The notes beneath the pieces were generated by a model. The model was not told where the DNA came from. It did no database searches and saw only the letters and a program-made list of their open reading frames with translations. Source: Marasmitruncus massiliensis (lineage in GTDB: Bacteria > Bacillota > Clostridia > Oscillospirales > Ruminococcaceae). Taken from it: a stretch of 64,000 nucleotides of DNA. The stretch is taken from contig NZ_FYDE01000005.1 of assembly GCF_900186535.1 (NCBI RefSeq), positions 1,650,895 to 1,714,894 on the forward strand. Reading direction: 5' to 3'. Below, piece by piece: positions 1 through 9,231 of the stretch. The stretch's first letter is position 1. Each line of letters starts with the position of its first letter. The translations under genes and the position numbers were made by a program.

Positions 1-753
1 ATAGGAACAACAAATTTCGCTGTATTGCTGCTTTTTACAAAGCGGAAATGGCGGCAGGTTGCCCGTGTGAGCGAAGTTGGATTTATGTTTTTACTGCTTG
101 CCATTTTTGTTCCGCTGACGGCAGTATCATTATCTGCCGGTCTGGGTATGAACATTGGCGAAAGTTTTCGGCGGGCATCGTTTGACGTTGTATCAGCGCT
201 GTCTACAACGGGGTACTCTACCATGAGCTATATGTCGTGGCCGCCGTTTGCAATCGGTGTTCTCATTCTGATGATGCTGATCGGCGGCGGGATCGGCTCT
301 ACTGCGGGCGGTATTAAAATGTCCCGTGTTTATATCATGCTGCGGTTGGCACTGCTGAACATACGCAAGAGGCTTTCCCCTTCACGGAAAATCGAGACTC
401 CCTATTATGTCAAAGCGCAGGGCAAAACACCTATTGATGATTCACTTGCATCGGATACCACGGGATTTGTCGTTTGTTATCTTGGTCTGTTCATTGTCGG
501 TGCGCTATTGACGACGATCACCGCAGGTTGCAGCTTAACAGAAGGGATGTTTGAATTTGCTTCCGCGCTTGGCACTGTAGGGCTTTCTATCGGCCTTACA
601 GGCCCGACCACTGGCGCGGGAACGTTGATCATTGAAATGTTCGGGATGATGCTGGGACGGCTTGAAATCTTTATCATATTAATTGGAATCTATTCCGGTA
701 TCAGTATTATCAGACAGCATATTAAAACTGGAACCTCGCGAGAGGAAATTTGA
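1..753 (+). CDS. trkH: TrkH-family potassium uptake protein, 3' part
   Basis: This is the C-terminal part of the membrane subunit of a Trk/Ktr potassium importer. The frame is open to the first base of the window, so the start lies outside. Two selectivity-filter-like loops are visible: SALSTTGYS near the beginning, and ASALGTVGLS about 120 residues later. The conserved GGGIGSTAGGIK segment lies between them, and the chain ends with MMLGRLEIFI and a hydrophobic helix, all typical of TrkH. It would import K+ with a cytoplasmic TrkA/KtrA NAD-binding partner, which probably lies upstream. The stop overlaps a possible small downstream frame by a TTGA junction. Family assignment is firm; TrkH versus KtrB cannot be settled from the fragment. 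Confidence 0.93.
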   Translation: MGTTNFAVLLLFTKRKWRQVARVSEVGFMFLLLAIFVPLTAVSLSAGLGMNIGESFRRASFDVVSALSTTGYSTMSYMSWPPFAIGVLILMMLIGGGIGSTAGGIKMSRVYIMLRLALLNIRKRLSPSRKIETPYYVKAQGKTPIDDSLASDTTGFVVCYLGLFIVGALLTTITAGCSLTEGMFEFASALGTVGLSIGLTGPTTGAGTLIIEMFGMMLGRLEIFIILIGIYSGISIIRQHIKTGTSREEI

Positions 754-965
754 GCATAAGCCAATTTCTATTCGGAGACGGGCGTGAATTTTCCAACGCG
801 CTGAGCTTAAAACAAGCCCGTCCTCTGTGGAAGATGGTGGAACTGTCCTGCCTATATCAGATATCCAGTGTTGTGTCGCGGGGGAAAGCCAAATCCAACG
901 GATTTGTGACTCTGCGGTTTGCACTGAAGGATTCTGAAAAGGCGGCCCGGATATGGCGGCTGTAG
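750..965 (+). CDS. Possible small protein, 71 residues, unknown
   Basis: A short open frame starts with TTG inside the trkH stop (TTGA overlap, compatible with translational coupling) and ends about 20 bases before a terminator hairpin. I recognise no domain. The product is soluble-looking and basic at the C terminus. The position argues for a real tail gene of the trk operon; the lack of an ATG or a clear ribosome site, and the unremarkable composition, argue against. It could equally be the degraded end of an older gene. Confidence 0.25.
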   Translation: MSISQFLFGDGREFSNALSLKQARPLWKMVELSCLYQISSVVSRGKAKSNGFVTLRFALKDSEKAARIWRL

Positions 966-983
966 TTTACGTTATAAAAGTTA

Positions 984-1033
984 AAAACAGGAAGACATGG
1001 CGGATAACCGACGTGCCTTCCTGTTTTATTTTC
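984..1033 (+). terminator. Rho-independent terminator after trkH
   Basis: An 11-base stem, AAAACAGGAAG (984-994) pairing with CTTCCTGTTTT (1017-1027), is followed by ATTTTC. It closes the trkH transcript and separates it from the sugar cluster. Confidence 0.7.
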
Positions 1034-1208
1034 ACGGATACGGCTGAATGCGTAAAAACCAGGCTTTGGACAAGGGTATTTGCAATTGAACAACACCCTG
1101 TCAAACCGCATATAGTGAAGAAGTTGGCTATTTTGCTTTTATTACGGAAGTTTGATTTTATCAATGGAAATAGGAGGATAGCTCATAAAATTTAAGGGTG
1201 GTGCTACC

Positions 1209-1979
1209 ATGAAAATAGTCATACTTTGCGGAGGCAAGGGTACGAGGATGCGCGAGGAGACCGAGTTTCGTCCCAAACCGCTGGTGCGCATTGGGGAAAA
1301 ACCGATTATCTGGCACATCATGAAACTATATTCCTATTACGGTTTTTACGATTTTGTGCTGTGTGTCGGCTATAAGGGCGATATGATCAAGCATTATTTT
1401 ATGGAAATGCCATGGCTGAACAATGATTTTACGATTACTACGGGAGTACAATCCAAGGTTCAATTCCACACGGAAAATAATGAAAACTGGAACGTAACCA
1501 TTGTAGATACCGGGCTGGAAACGCAGACCGGAAAGCGGATCCGGCAGATTGAAAAATATATTGACACTGATGATTTTATGCTGACCTATGGCGACGGGCT
1601 CAGCAATGTGAATATTCCGAAACTGTATGAAACGCATAAAAAATCCGGGAAGATTGCGACACTGACAGGGGTGAACCCCAATTCGCCGTTCGGCGTGTTC
1701 AAAACGCAGGATGGTGTTGTGACCTCCTTTAAGGAAAAGCCGGTCTTGGAGGATACCATCAACGGGGGATATATGGTACTGAACAAACGGGTATTCGATT
1801 ATATCCCCGATACCGATTGCTCGTTTGAGCAGGAGCCGCTGCATCGTCTGGCGCTTGACGGCGAGATATCCATTTTTAAGCACGATGGTTTTTGGATGGC
1901 GATCGATACCTATAAAGATATCGAAAAGGTCAACGGGCTCTGGAATACGGGGGAATCTCCATGGAAACTGTGGGATTAA
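1209..1979 (+). CDS. rfbF: Glucose-1-phosphate cytidylyltransferase
   Basis: Makes CDP-glucose from CTP and glucose 1-phosphate, the entry step to CDP-3,6-dideoxysugars. The 256-residue length is normal. The nucleotidyltransferase signature GGKGTRM is at residues 8-14, followed by FRPKPLVRIGEKPI with the conserved lysine, and the GDGLSNV segment of the sugar-nucleotide site is near residue 128. The first gene of a tight plus-strand cluster; its 3' end overlaps rfbG by 19 bases, which implies coupled translation. The ATG is preceded by a modest AAGGGTGG. Known also as DdhA/AscA. Cytidylyl rather than thymidylyl specificity rests on overall resemblance to RfbF and on the rfbG/rfbH neighbours. 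Confidence 0.95.
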   Translation: MKIVILCGGKGTRMREETEFRPKPLVRIGEKPIIWHIMKLYSYYGFYDFVLCVGYKGDMIKHYFMEMPWLNNDFTITTGVQSKVQFHTENNENWNVTIVDTGLETQTGKRIRQIEKYIDTDDFMLTYGDGLSNVNIPKLYETHKKSGKIATLTGVNPNSPFGVFKTQDGVVTSFKEKPVLEDTINGGYMVLNKRVFDYIPDTDCSFEQEPLHRLALDGEISIFKHDGFWMAIDTYKDIEKVNGLWNTGESPWKLWD

Positions 1980-3040
1980 ATTTTGCCCGGCTGTTTGACG
2001 GCGCTTTTTATGGAAAAAAGGTGCTCGTGACAGGAGACACCGGGTTCAAAGGCTCGTGGCTTTCCCTGTGGCTTTATTTGATGGGCGCCCGGGTGTACGG
2101 CTACGCGCTTGCACCTGTTTGTGCCGCTGACAATTTTACCCTGTGCGCGCTGGATCAAAAAATAACCGATATACGCGGAGATATCAGGGACCGGGAACAC
2201 CTGAAAGCGGTGTTTGACACTTATCAGCCGGAACTGGTATTCCATCTCGCCGCCCAGCCGATTGTCCGGCTTTCGTATGAACTTCCGGCTGAGACGCTGG
2301 AAACCAACATCATGGGTACCGTGAACGTGCTCGAGTGCATCCGGACATCTGAGAGCGTCCTTGCCGGAGTGATCGTCACTTCAGACAAATGTTACGAAAA
2401 CAGGGAACAACTCTGGGGTTACCGGGAGGACGACGCCATGGGCGGCTTCGACCCGTACAGCGCCAGCAAGGGCTGCGCCGAGCTGGTGACAGCGGCATAC
2501 CGGAACTCCTTTCCCCGGAAGGCGCTTTCTTCCGCAAGGGCGGGCAATGTGGTTGGCGGAGGGGATTGGTCGGCGGACAGAATTCTCCCCGACTGCGTAC
2601 GCGCGTTGGAGAGCGGAAGAGCGGTGGACGTGAGAAATCCGTATGCCGTGCGGCCCTGGCAATTTGTGCTGGAACCCCTATACGGATACCTGCTGCTTGC
2701 GTCTAAGCTGCTCAGGGATTCCAAAAAATATGCGGGCGCCTGGAATTTCGGCCCGGAATCCGATTCGATTGTCCCCGTAAAAGAGCTTGTCGAATCGGCA
2801 GTCCGGATTTGGGGGAGCGGGAAATGGAACGATCTGTCCGCTAAAGGCGGCGTGCATGAAGCGTCGCTGCTGAATCTTGACTGCACCAAGGCGAAAATCC
2901 TGCTGGGATGGAAACCGAGGCTTACTCTGGACGAAACGCTGGAGTGGACACTGGAGTGGTATAAAGCTTATAAAAGCGAAGATGTCTGCCAGCTTTGCGA
3001 GAGGCAGATTAAAGACTATTGTTTAAAGGGCCATATGTAA
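1961..3040 (+). CDS. rfbG: CDP-glucose 4,6-dehydratase
   Basis: Converts CDP-glucose to CDP-4-keto-6-deoxyglucose with bound NAD+. It is an extended short-chain dehydrogenase: the Rossmann motif GDTGFKG is at residues 25-31, the catalytic YSASK at 166-170 (Tyr166, Lys170), and an upstream TSDKC gives the conserved Thr/Ser. The length of 359 residues is typical. The opening FYGKKVLVTGDTGFKGSWL is characteristic of RfbG rather than RmlB or GalE. It overlaps rfbF and precedes a thiamine-diphosphate enzyme. Known as DdhB/AscB in Yersinia. Confidence 0.95.
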   Translation: METVGLNFARLFDGAFYGKKVLVTGDTGFKGSWLSLWLYLMGARVYGYALAPVCAADNFTLCALDQKITDIRGDIRDREHLKAVFDTYQPELVFHLAAQPIVRLSYELPAETLETNIMGTVNVLECIRTSESVLAGVIVTSDKCYENREQLWGYREDDAMGGFDPYSASKGCAELVTAAYRNSFPRKALSSARAGNVVGGGDWSADRILPDCVRALESGRAVDVRNPYAVRPWQFVLEPLYGYLLLASKLLRDSKKYAGAWNFGPESDSIVPVKELVESAVRIWGSGKWNDLSAKGGVHEASLLNLDCTKAKILLGWKPRLTLDETLEWTLEWYKAYKSEDVCQLCERQIKDYCLKGHM

Positions 3041-3077
3041 TTTTTATGTATGTTAGTGGGAAAGGTTGGCTCGAAGG

Positions 3078-4814
3078 ATGAAATTATCGGATTATATTGC
3101 CGAATTTCTAATAAAAAACGGTTGTACCCATGTTTTTGGCTATCAGGGCGGCGCGGTAACTCATATCGTTGATTCGCTGTACCGGTATCCCAAGATCAAA
3201 TTTGTGGGAACCTATCACGAACAGGCGGCGGCTTTCGCGGCGGAAGGGTATGCGCGTGTAAAAAACAGTATCGGTGTGGCGGTCGCTACCAGCGGCCCCG
3301 GCGCGACGAACCTGATTACCGGGATCGGCAGCGCCTATTTCGATTCGGTTCCCTGCCTTTATTTGACGGGGCAGGTGAACACCTATGAGTATAAGGGTGA
3401 ACTCAAGGTGAGGCAATTAGGCTTCCAGGAAACCGATATTGTAAGCATCGTAAAACCCATTACGAAATATGCGGTTCAGATCACAGATCCTTCTACGATC
3501 AGATATGAACTGGAAAAAGCAGTAGCAATCGCGTCATCGGGCAGAAAGGGGCCGGTGCTGCTGGATATCCCCATGGATATTCAGCGTGCGCAGGTAGACG
3601 AACCCAGCCTGCCGCCATACCATTTACAGGAGGCGCCGCATAGCGAAATTAACATCGACCGGATTGTGGAGCTGCTCAACGGCTCGCAGCGACCGGTTAT
3701 CCTTGTGGGGGGCGGCGTCAGGCTGTCGGGCGCAGCGGAGCTTTTCGGCAAGGTTTCCGCCCGGTTTCAAGTTCCTGTCGTCAGCTCGCTGATGGGGCTT
3801 GACGCGGCAAGCCGCGCCGGGGACCGTTATTTTGGGATGATCGGTGTTTACGGCAGCCGCTGCGCCAATTTCACAATCGCAAACAGCGACCTGATACTCG
3901 CACTCGGCACAAGGCTGGACACGAGACAGACGGGAACAAACCCGGAGAGCTTTGCGCGTGCCGCGAAACTGATCCGGATAGATATCGACTCGGATGAGCT
4001 TTCAAGAAAAGTAAAGCCGGACGAATACGCGGTGCGGGCCGATGCCGGGGAGTTTCTTGCGGCGCTTTATGAACATCTTGACCGTGTTTCTGTCTGTCCG
4101 CAAGCTTGGCTGGAAAAAGCGCGGGAATATCGAAACAGGTATCCCTCGTTTTCCGAACAGGAGATCACAGATCCGAATTTCGCGGTGGCGAAGCTTTCGG
4201 AGCTTATGGATAGGGATACAGTCATTTGCCTGGATGTCGGGCAAAACCAGATGTGGGGCGCGCAGTCGCTGGGACTCGCGGACGGTCGAAGGCTGCTGAC
4301 TTCCGGAGGGATGGGCTCGATGGGCTTTGCACTGCCCTGTGCAATCGGCGCGTACTACGCCGGAAACCGCAAAACTGTGTATGCGGTTGCGGGCGACGGC
4401 GGCATCCAGATGAATGTGCAGGAGCTGGAGCTCCTCAAAAGAAACCGTATACCGGTCAAGGTTATCATCCTGAATAATCGCAGTCTCGGCATGATCCGGC
4501 ATTTCCAGGAAATGTATTTTGAAAGCCGGTATGTCGCCACCGTTACGGATTACGCCGCCCCGGATTTTTGCAGCCTTGCGAAAGCATACGGCATCGAAAG
4601 CATGCGGGTGGAAAACAGCGGGGAGTTTGAAAAAATGAGAAGTCTGCTGGCGGATGCAGAGCCCGCTGTCATCGAGATCATGCTTCCGCAAATAACCCAT
4701 GTCATTCCCAAGCTCGCGGTGGGCAGGCCGATAGAGGAACAGGAACCGCTGCTGGACCGCGCGGAATTTCTCAGCAATATGCTGATCGAACCATTCGAAG
4801 CTGATAATGGGTGA
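3078..4814 (+). CDS. ThDP-dependent acetolactate-synthase-like enzyme (YerE-type candidate)
   Basis: A full-length pyruvate-oxidase/acetohydroxyacid-synthase fold protein of 578 residues. The ThDP-activating Glu is in HEQ (Glu48), a central FAD/NAD-like domain follows, and the C-terminal ThDP motif runs from GDGG near residue 439 to the NN about 27 residues later. Housekeeping acetolactate synthases sit with ilv genes; here the gene lies between rfbG and rfbH. In Yersinia the relative YerE joins an acetyl group from pyruvate to C4 of CDP-3,6-dideoxy-4-ketoglucose to give a branched sugar (yersiniose). That role is inferred from context. I chose ATG 3078 over an upstream TTG because GAAAGG is too close to the TTG. 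Generic acetolactate synthase activity remains possible. Confidence 0.8.
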   Translation: MKLSDYIAEFLIKNGCTHVFGYQGGAVTHIVDSLYRYPKIKFVGTYHEQAAAFAAEGYARVKNSIGVAVATSGPGATNLITGIGSAYFDSVPCLYLTGQVNTYEYKGELKVRQLGFQETDIVSIVKPITKYAVQITDPSTIRYELEKAVAIASSGRKGPVLLDIPMDIQRAQVDEPSLPPYHLQEAPHSEINIDRIVELLNGSQRPVILVGGGVRLSGAAELFGKVSARFQVPVVSSLMGLDAASRAGDRYFGMIGVYGSRCANFTIANSDLILALGTRLDTRQTGTNPESFARAAKLIRIDIDSDELSRKVKPDEYAVRADAGEFLAALYEHLDRVSVCPQAWLEKAREYRNRYPSFSEQEITDPNFAVAKLSELMDRDTVICLDVGQNQMWGAQSLGLADGRRLLTSGGMGSMGFALPCAIGAYYAGNRKTVYAVAGDGGIQMNVQELELLKRNRIPVKVIILNNRSLGMIRHFQEMYFESRYVATVTDYAAPDFCSLAKAYGIESMRVENSGEFEKMRSLLADAEPAVIEIMLPQITHVIPKLAVGRPIEEQEPLLDRAEFLSNMLIEPFEADNG

Positions 4815-4856
4815 ATCAGTGCTTGAAAGAAGGGAACAAAACTGAACAGTTATCAA

Positions 4857-5465
4857 ATGTTTATTGAAAATACCTTCAACAGTTTTAAATGCAAAAGCAG
4901 GGAGGATTTTTTGACCTGTATTCCGGTTTATGACGAAAAAGACAAAATCCGCGGCTGGCTGCGGCCGATTACCCTGGATTACCGCGTCACAATGCCGTGG
5001 TGTGCACAGCTTCTGGCCGGATGGCGCAATGAAAATCCGTCCATGTCGTCGGAGCGCTTTACGGCCACAACTGCGGGAACTGAACGGTGGCTGGACGAGA
5101 AGGTGATCGACAGGAGCGACAGAATCCTGTTTCTAATTGCCACGGTTGACGGGCATAACATTGGGCATATTGGTTTTTCCTCCTTTGACTGGGAGGAAAA
5201 AAGCTGTGAGGTGGACGCAGTCCTTCGGGGCGAAAAATCCACGCATCCCGGTCTGATGACCCATGCCATGCGCGCGCTGCTCGATTGGGGCCTTTGGGAT
5301 TTGCAGATTGAAATGATCCGGCTGCGTGTACTTCCGGACAATTTTCACGCCATCCGTTTTTATAAAAAGAACCATTTTATGATCGAAAGAGAAAACCCGC
5401 AGGAGAAATTCACGGTGATGCGGTTCGTGAAAGGCCATGCGGAGAATGCCGTTTATGACGAATAA
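4857..5465 (+). CDS. GNAT-family N-acetyltransferase
   Basis: A 202-residue protein with the GNAT layout. A central strand pair ends in DGHNIGHIGF. The acetyl-CoA loop is less canonical than usual (GEKSTHPGLMTHAMRALL, around residues 122-139). A C-terminal MIRLRVLPDNFHAIRFYKKN matches the motif-B region where most GNATs carry N-x-x-A-x-x-x-Y. In this cluster it would acylate an amino group placed on the sugar by one of the neighbouring aminotransferases; that is inference. The ATG at 4857 lacks a good ribosome site; an in-frame CTG at 4842 sits 7 bases after AAGGG and could be the true start. Confidence 0.75.
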   Translation: MFIENTFNSFKCKSREDFLTCIPVYDEKDKIRGWLRPITLDYRVTMPWCAQLLAGWRNENPSMSSERFTATTAGTERWLDEKVIDRSDRILFLIATVDGHNIGHIGFSSFDWEEKSCEVDAVLRGEKSTHPGLMTHAMRALLDWGLWDLQIEMIRLRVLPDNFHAIRFYKKNHFMIERENPQEKFTVMRFVKGHAENAVYDE

Positions 5466-5494
5466 CCACAGTAAAAGCACAGGAGGATTCTATT

Positions 5495-6658
5495 TTGAAA
5501 GAACGAATCAGTGAAAGGGTCCGTAATCTGGAACAATCACAAATACGGAACATGTCGATTGAATGCGATAAAATAGGCGGGATCAATCTCTCGCAGGGGA
5601 TTTGCAGCCTGCCTCTGCCGCCCGTGTTGGCCGAAGAAGCCAAGGCGGCGATTGATGGCGGCAAAAACCACTATACCAGGTATGATGGAATTAGTGAGCT
5701 GCGCGAGGCTCTGGCCGGCAAGCTCGCCGGCTATAATGGGGTACAGGCGAACCCCGAGACGGATATCGTCGTTACTTCCGGTTCGACGGGCGCGTTTTAC
5801 TGCACGTGCATGGCCCTGCTGAACCCCGGTGACGAGGTGATTTTGTTTGAACCTTACTATGGCTATCATGAATATACGCTGAAAGCGCTTGACATGGTGC
5901 CTGTTTATATAAAGTTGACCCCTCCGGAGTGGAGCTTCCAGCCGGAGGAAATCGAACGCGCGGTCACCGCGCACACCAGGGCGATTTTGATCAATACGCC
6001 CGCAAATCCCTCCGGCAAGGTCTTTTCCGAAAAAGAGCTCGAGCTGCTGGCGGAAATCTGCATCCGGTACGATCTGCTTGTTTTTACGGATGAAATCTAT
6101 GAGTATATTGTATACGACGGCTTTTCCCACATCAGCCCCGGAGCATTCAAGAACATTCAGGACAGGGTGGTCACGATATCGGGGTATTCTAAGACGTTCA
6201 GCATTACCGGCTGGCGCGTCGGGTATTGCGCCTGCCGTGAGGAGCTTGCCCGGCCCATCGGCTGCGCGAACGATCTTGTTTATGTCTGCGCCCCCTCCCC
6301 TTTGCAGGTAGGGGTAAGCCGCGCCATTGCCAGACTGCCGGATAGCTTTTACGGGTCGCTGCGCGGGCAGTATCAAAGAAAAAGGGATCTTCTGTGCGGC
6401 GCGCTGCGGGAAGCTTCACTCACCCCGTATGTACCGCAGGGGGCCTATTATGTCCTGGCGGATATCAGCGGAATACCCGGTGACACGAGCAGGGAAAAGG
6501 CGATGTATCTGCTGGAGAAAACAGGGGTGGCGGTTGTGCCGGGCAGCGCCTTTTACCGCAGCGGCGGCGAGAATCTGGCAAGGCTCTGCTTTGCGAAAGA
6601 CGATCAGGAATTGGAGCAAGCCTGCGAAAGGCTTCAAAAGCTAAAATTCCTTTTGTAA
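5495..6658 (+). CDS. Class I/II PLP-dependent aminotransferase
   Basis: A fold-type I aminotransferase of 387 residues resembling aspartate/aromatic aminotransferases. The PLP lysine is in SGYSKTFSITGWRVGY near residue 232, the PLP-phosphate loop is TSGSTGAF near 91, NTPANPSGK supplies the conserved Asn, and FTDEIYEYIVY the Asp and Tyr. Translation starts at TTG 5495, nine bases after AGGAGG, with no better ATG. It sits in the same direction as, and closely between, the GNAT and a DegT-type gene. Its substrate may be an amino/keto acid feeding the cluster rather than the nucleotide sugar, because sugar aminotransferases are usually DegT-type. Family is certain, substrate unknown. Confidence 0.9.
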   Translation: MKERISERVRNLEQSQIRNMSIECDKIGGINLSQGICSLPLPPVLAEEAKAAIDGGKNHYTRYDGISELREALAGKLAGYNGVQANPETDIVVTSGSTGAFYCTCMALLNPGDEVILFEPYYGYHEYTLKALDMVPVYIKLTPPEWSFQPEEIERAVTAHTRAILINTPANPSGKVFSEKELELLAEICIRYDLLVFTDEIYEYIVYDGFSHISPGAFKNIQDRVVTISGYSKTFSITGWRVGYCACREELARPIGCANDLVYVCAPSPLQVGVSRAIARLPDSFYGSLRGQYQRKRDLLCGALREASLTPYVPQGAYYVLADISGIPGDTSREKAMYLLEKTGVAVVPGSAFYRSGGENLARLCFAKDDQELEQACERLQKLKFLL

Positions 6659-6751
6659 TATGATAAAATCCGGGCGGTAATGCGTCCGTTTGCAGCACGA
6701 CCATCCGGGTTTTTCTGAGGAAACAGCATGAATTTTCAGGGAGGGGATCAT

Positions 6752-7861
6752 TTGAAGAAAAGAATCAGTTTTGCCGGGCCGTCCATTACGGAAAAAGAGC
6801 TTTCCTATGTGCTGGATGCCGCAAAGAACGGATGGTACGAACATTATGACGATTATACAAAAAGGCTGGAGAGAACCTTCGCCGATTATATAGGTGTCAG
6901 ATACGCCCTCGCCACCCACTGCTGTACGCAGGCTCTGCATCTCGCGGCGGCGGCATTGGGGCTGGATGAAAACGATGAAGTGATTGTCACCGATTTCAGT
7001 TGGGTCGCCACAGCTTATGCGGTGGCTTATACGGGTGCGAAATGTGTATTTGTGGACATCGATCCTGAAACATGGACGATCGATCCGGCATGTATCAGAA
7101 AAGCGATCACGAAGAAAACGAAAGCGGTCATGCTGGTGCATACCTTCGGCCATCCCGCCGACATGGATGAAATTATGAAGATCGCGCGGGAATATGGCCT
7201 GTTTGTCATCGAGGACGCCGCGCCCGCCGTCGGGGCGGAATATAAGGGCAGGCGTGTGGGTTCCTTTGGGGATGTTTCCTGTTTCAGCTTTCAGGGTGCA
7301 AAGATGACGGTGAGCGGGGAGGGCGGCATCCTGCTGACCGATAACGAGGAGGTTTACAGGCGCGCCTGCCTGCTTGCCTCGATGGGCAGGACCGACAGCA
7401 AGTCTGTTTTCTGGTCGGATGCGCTGGGCTATCAGTATACCATGGGTAATCTGGCGGCTTCCCTCGCGCTCGCCCAGCTCGAGCGGGTGGATGAGCTGAT
7501 GGATAAGAAGCGGGAACTGTTTGACGGCTATGATAAACGCCTGAAGGACATTCCGGGAATCCGGATGATTCGAGAAAAAGAAGGCTGCAAAAGCAACTAC
7601 TGCTATCCGTCCATCCTGCTGGAAAATAAAACGCAGGAACAACGGGACGCCATTCTGGCGGGACTCAAAGCGTGCAATATCCATGCAAGGCCGGGATTTC
7701 CGCGTATGAGCCGGTTCCCCGTGTTCGAGCAGCGGTTTGAAAACCCGGTTGCGGCAAGCGTGGAACAAAAGGGCGTTTCTCTGCCGTCCGCGGCGAACCT
7801 GACGGACGAGGATGTCGGTTTTGTGTGCGAAACCCTGTTAAGCCTGCTTAAAACCGTGTGA
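6752..7861 (+). CDS. DegT/DnrJ/EryC1-type sugar aminotransferase
   Basis: A PLP-dependent nucleotide-sugar aminotransferase of 369 residues. The PLP lysine is present in SFQGAKMTVSGEGG, and VIEDAAPAVGAEYKGRRVGSFGDV is the diagnostic Asp region of the family. The retained lysine separates it from the neighbouring RfbH dehydratase, which has His instead. I prefer the TTG at 6752, six bases after AGGGAGGGG, to an ATG at 6728 with no ribosome site. It would aminate a keto-sugar of the CDP pathway, perhaps the 4-keto position or the keto group of a branch added by the ThDP enzyme; the position is not readable from sequence. Confidence 0.9.
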   Translation: MKKRISFAGPSITEKELSYVLDAAKNGWYEHYDDYTKRLERTFADYIGVRYALATHCCTQALHLAAAALGLDENDEVIVTDFSWVATAYAVAYTGAKCVFVDIDPETWTIDPACIRKAITKKTKAVMLVHTFGHPADMDEIMKIAREYGLFVIEDAAPAVGAEYKGRRVGSFGDVSCFSFQGAKMTVSGEGGILLTDNEEVYRRACLLASMGRTDSKSVFWSDALGYQYTMGNLAASLALAQLERVDELMDKKRELFDGYDKRLKDIPGIRMIREKEGCKSNYCYPSILLENKTQEQRDAILAGLKACNIHARPGFPRMSRFPVFEQRFENPVAASVEQKGVSLPSAANLTDEDVGFVCETLLSLLKTV

Positions 7862-7877
7862 TTTGAGGTGCGTTGTT

Positions 7878-9197
7878 ATGAGTTCTGAAAAGCAGTTAAG
7901 AGAAGAAATACTCGAAAGAGTCGCCCGGCTTTATGCACTGCGTACACAAAACCAGGCCTTTGTGCCGGGTAAATCCAAGGTGCATTACGCGGGTAGGGTT
8001 TTCGATGAAAAAGAGATGCAGGCTATGGTGGACAGCGTGCTGGATTTCTGGCTGACGCTGGGCAGGCGGGGAAACCGGTTTGTCTCGGATTTTCTGGCCA
8101 TGACAGGCATGAAATACGGGCTCGTGGTGAATTCAGGCTCCTCGGCGAATCTCGTTGCGGTCAGCGCACTGTGTTCTCCGAACATACCCCGTCCAATGGT
8201 GCCCGGCGATGAAGTAATCACCACGGCGCTCGCTTTTCCCACGACACTCAACCCAATCCTGCAGAACGGACTGGTTCCTGTGTTCGTCGATGTGGAAGAG
8301 GACACCTACAATATAGACGCCTCAAAACTCGAGCAGGCGCTGTCTGAGCGCACGCGCGCGGTGATGTTCGCGCACACGCTGGGCAATCCGGCCCAGATGG
8401 ATGTAATTATGGAATTTGCGCGCAAATATGATCTTTATGTGATCGAGGACACCTGCGATGCGCTGGATTCTTTTTATAAAGGAAAACGCTGCGGTACCTT
8501 CGGCGACCTTTCAACCTACAGTTTCTATGCGGCGCACCATATCACCATGGGCGAGGGCGGGGCTTTGCTCACAAACAGCCCTCAAATTTACAGGCAGGCG
8601 CTGTCGATCAGGGACTGGGGCAGGGCCTGTTACTGCCAGACGGGTGAGGAAAATCCGAACGGAGCCTGCGGCCATCGGTTTGACCAGCACTTTGAAGGCC
8701 TGCCGGACGGCTATGACCATAAATATGTATACAGCAACATCGGATATAATCTGAAACCTCTTGATATCCAATGTGCGATGGGGGTAGAGCAGCTTAAAAA
8801 GCTCCCGGAGTTTACAAAAAAGCGTAAGGAGCATTTCGACAGGCTTTATGACGGCCTGCGAAAGCATGAAGCGTATTTTGTCCTCCCCCGGGCGCTGGAA
8901 GGCGCCGAGCCTTCCTGGTTTTCCATGCCGCTTACGGTACGGGACGGCGGCGCCTTTTCCCGGAAGGACATCGTGACGCACCTGGAAAACCGCGGGATCG
9001 AGACAAGGATGCTTTTCGCGGGAAATGTGCTCAGGCAGCCTGCCTACCGCCATATCAGACACCGCGTGAGCGGAGGGCTTGTCAATACCGAAAAAGTGTT
9101 CAACGGCACGTTTTTTATCGGCGTATATCCCGGCTTGACCGATGAGATGCTCGCGTATGTCATAGATACGATCGATCAATTTATAGCAGGCGTTTAG
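7878..9197 (+). CDS. rfbH: CDP-4-keto-6-deoxyglucose 3-dehydratase (E1)
   Basis: Removes the C3 hydroxyl of CDP-4-keto-6-deoxyglucose, using pyridoxamine phosphate and a [2Fe-2S] cluster. In YSFYAAHHITMGEGG the usual PLP lysine is replaced by His (His220, with His221 next to it), the hallmark of E1. Cluster cysteines fit the family pattern closely: Cys193, then Cys251 (57 residues between) and Cys253, then Cys264; the last gap is 10 residues where 7 is the published pattern as I recall it. ATG 7878 was chosen because GAGGTG lies seven bases upstream. Known as DdhC/AscC. Its reductase partner E3 (DdhD/AscD) is not in this window. Confidence 0.93.
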   Translation: MSSEKQLREEILERVARLYALRTQNQAFVPGKSKVHYAGRVFDEKEMQAMVDSVLDFWLTLGRRGNRFVSDFLAMTGMKYGLVVNSGSSANLVAVSALCSPNIPRPMVPGDEVITTALAFPTTLNPILQNGLVPVFVDVEEDTYNIDASKLEQALSERTRAVMFAHTLGNPAQMDVIMEFARKYDLYVIEDTCDALDSFYKGKRCGTFGDLSTYSFYAAHHITMGEGGALLTNSPQIYRQALSIRDWGRACYCQTGEENPNGACGHRFDQHFEGLPDGYDHKYVYSNIGYNLKPLDIQCAMGVEQLKKLPEFTKKRKEHFDRLYDGLRKHEAYFVLPRALEGAEPSWFSMPLTVRDGGAFSRKDIVTHLENRGIETRMLFAGNVLRQPAYRHIRHRVSGGLVNTEKVFNGTFFIGVYPGLTDEMLAYVIDTIDQFIAGV

Positions 9198-9231
9198 AAG
9201 GCGCTGTTTTAGGAAGGAGAGGACCGGTTTG

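Noticed and set aside
1326-1883. Long open frame on the minus strand (185 codons)
   Set aside because: It lies wholly inside rfbF, has no recognisable domain and no ribosome site; it mirrors the codon pattern of rfbF.
3078-4814. Assigning the ThDP enzyme to branched-chain amino-acid synthesis
   Set aside because: No ilvN, ilvC or leu genes are near; it is embedded between rfbG and rfbH, so a sugar-modifying role is preferred though not proven.
6641-7768. Minus-strand open frame of 375 codons
   Set aside because: It is antisense to the well-supported DegT-type gene; rich in His, Arg and Phe in a way typical of antisense frames.
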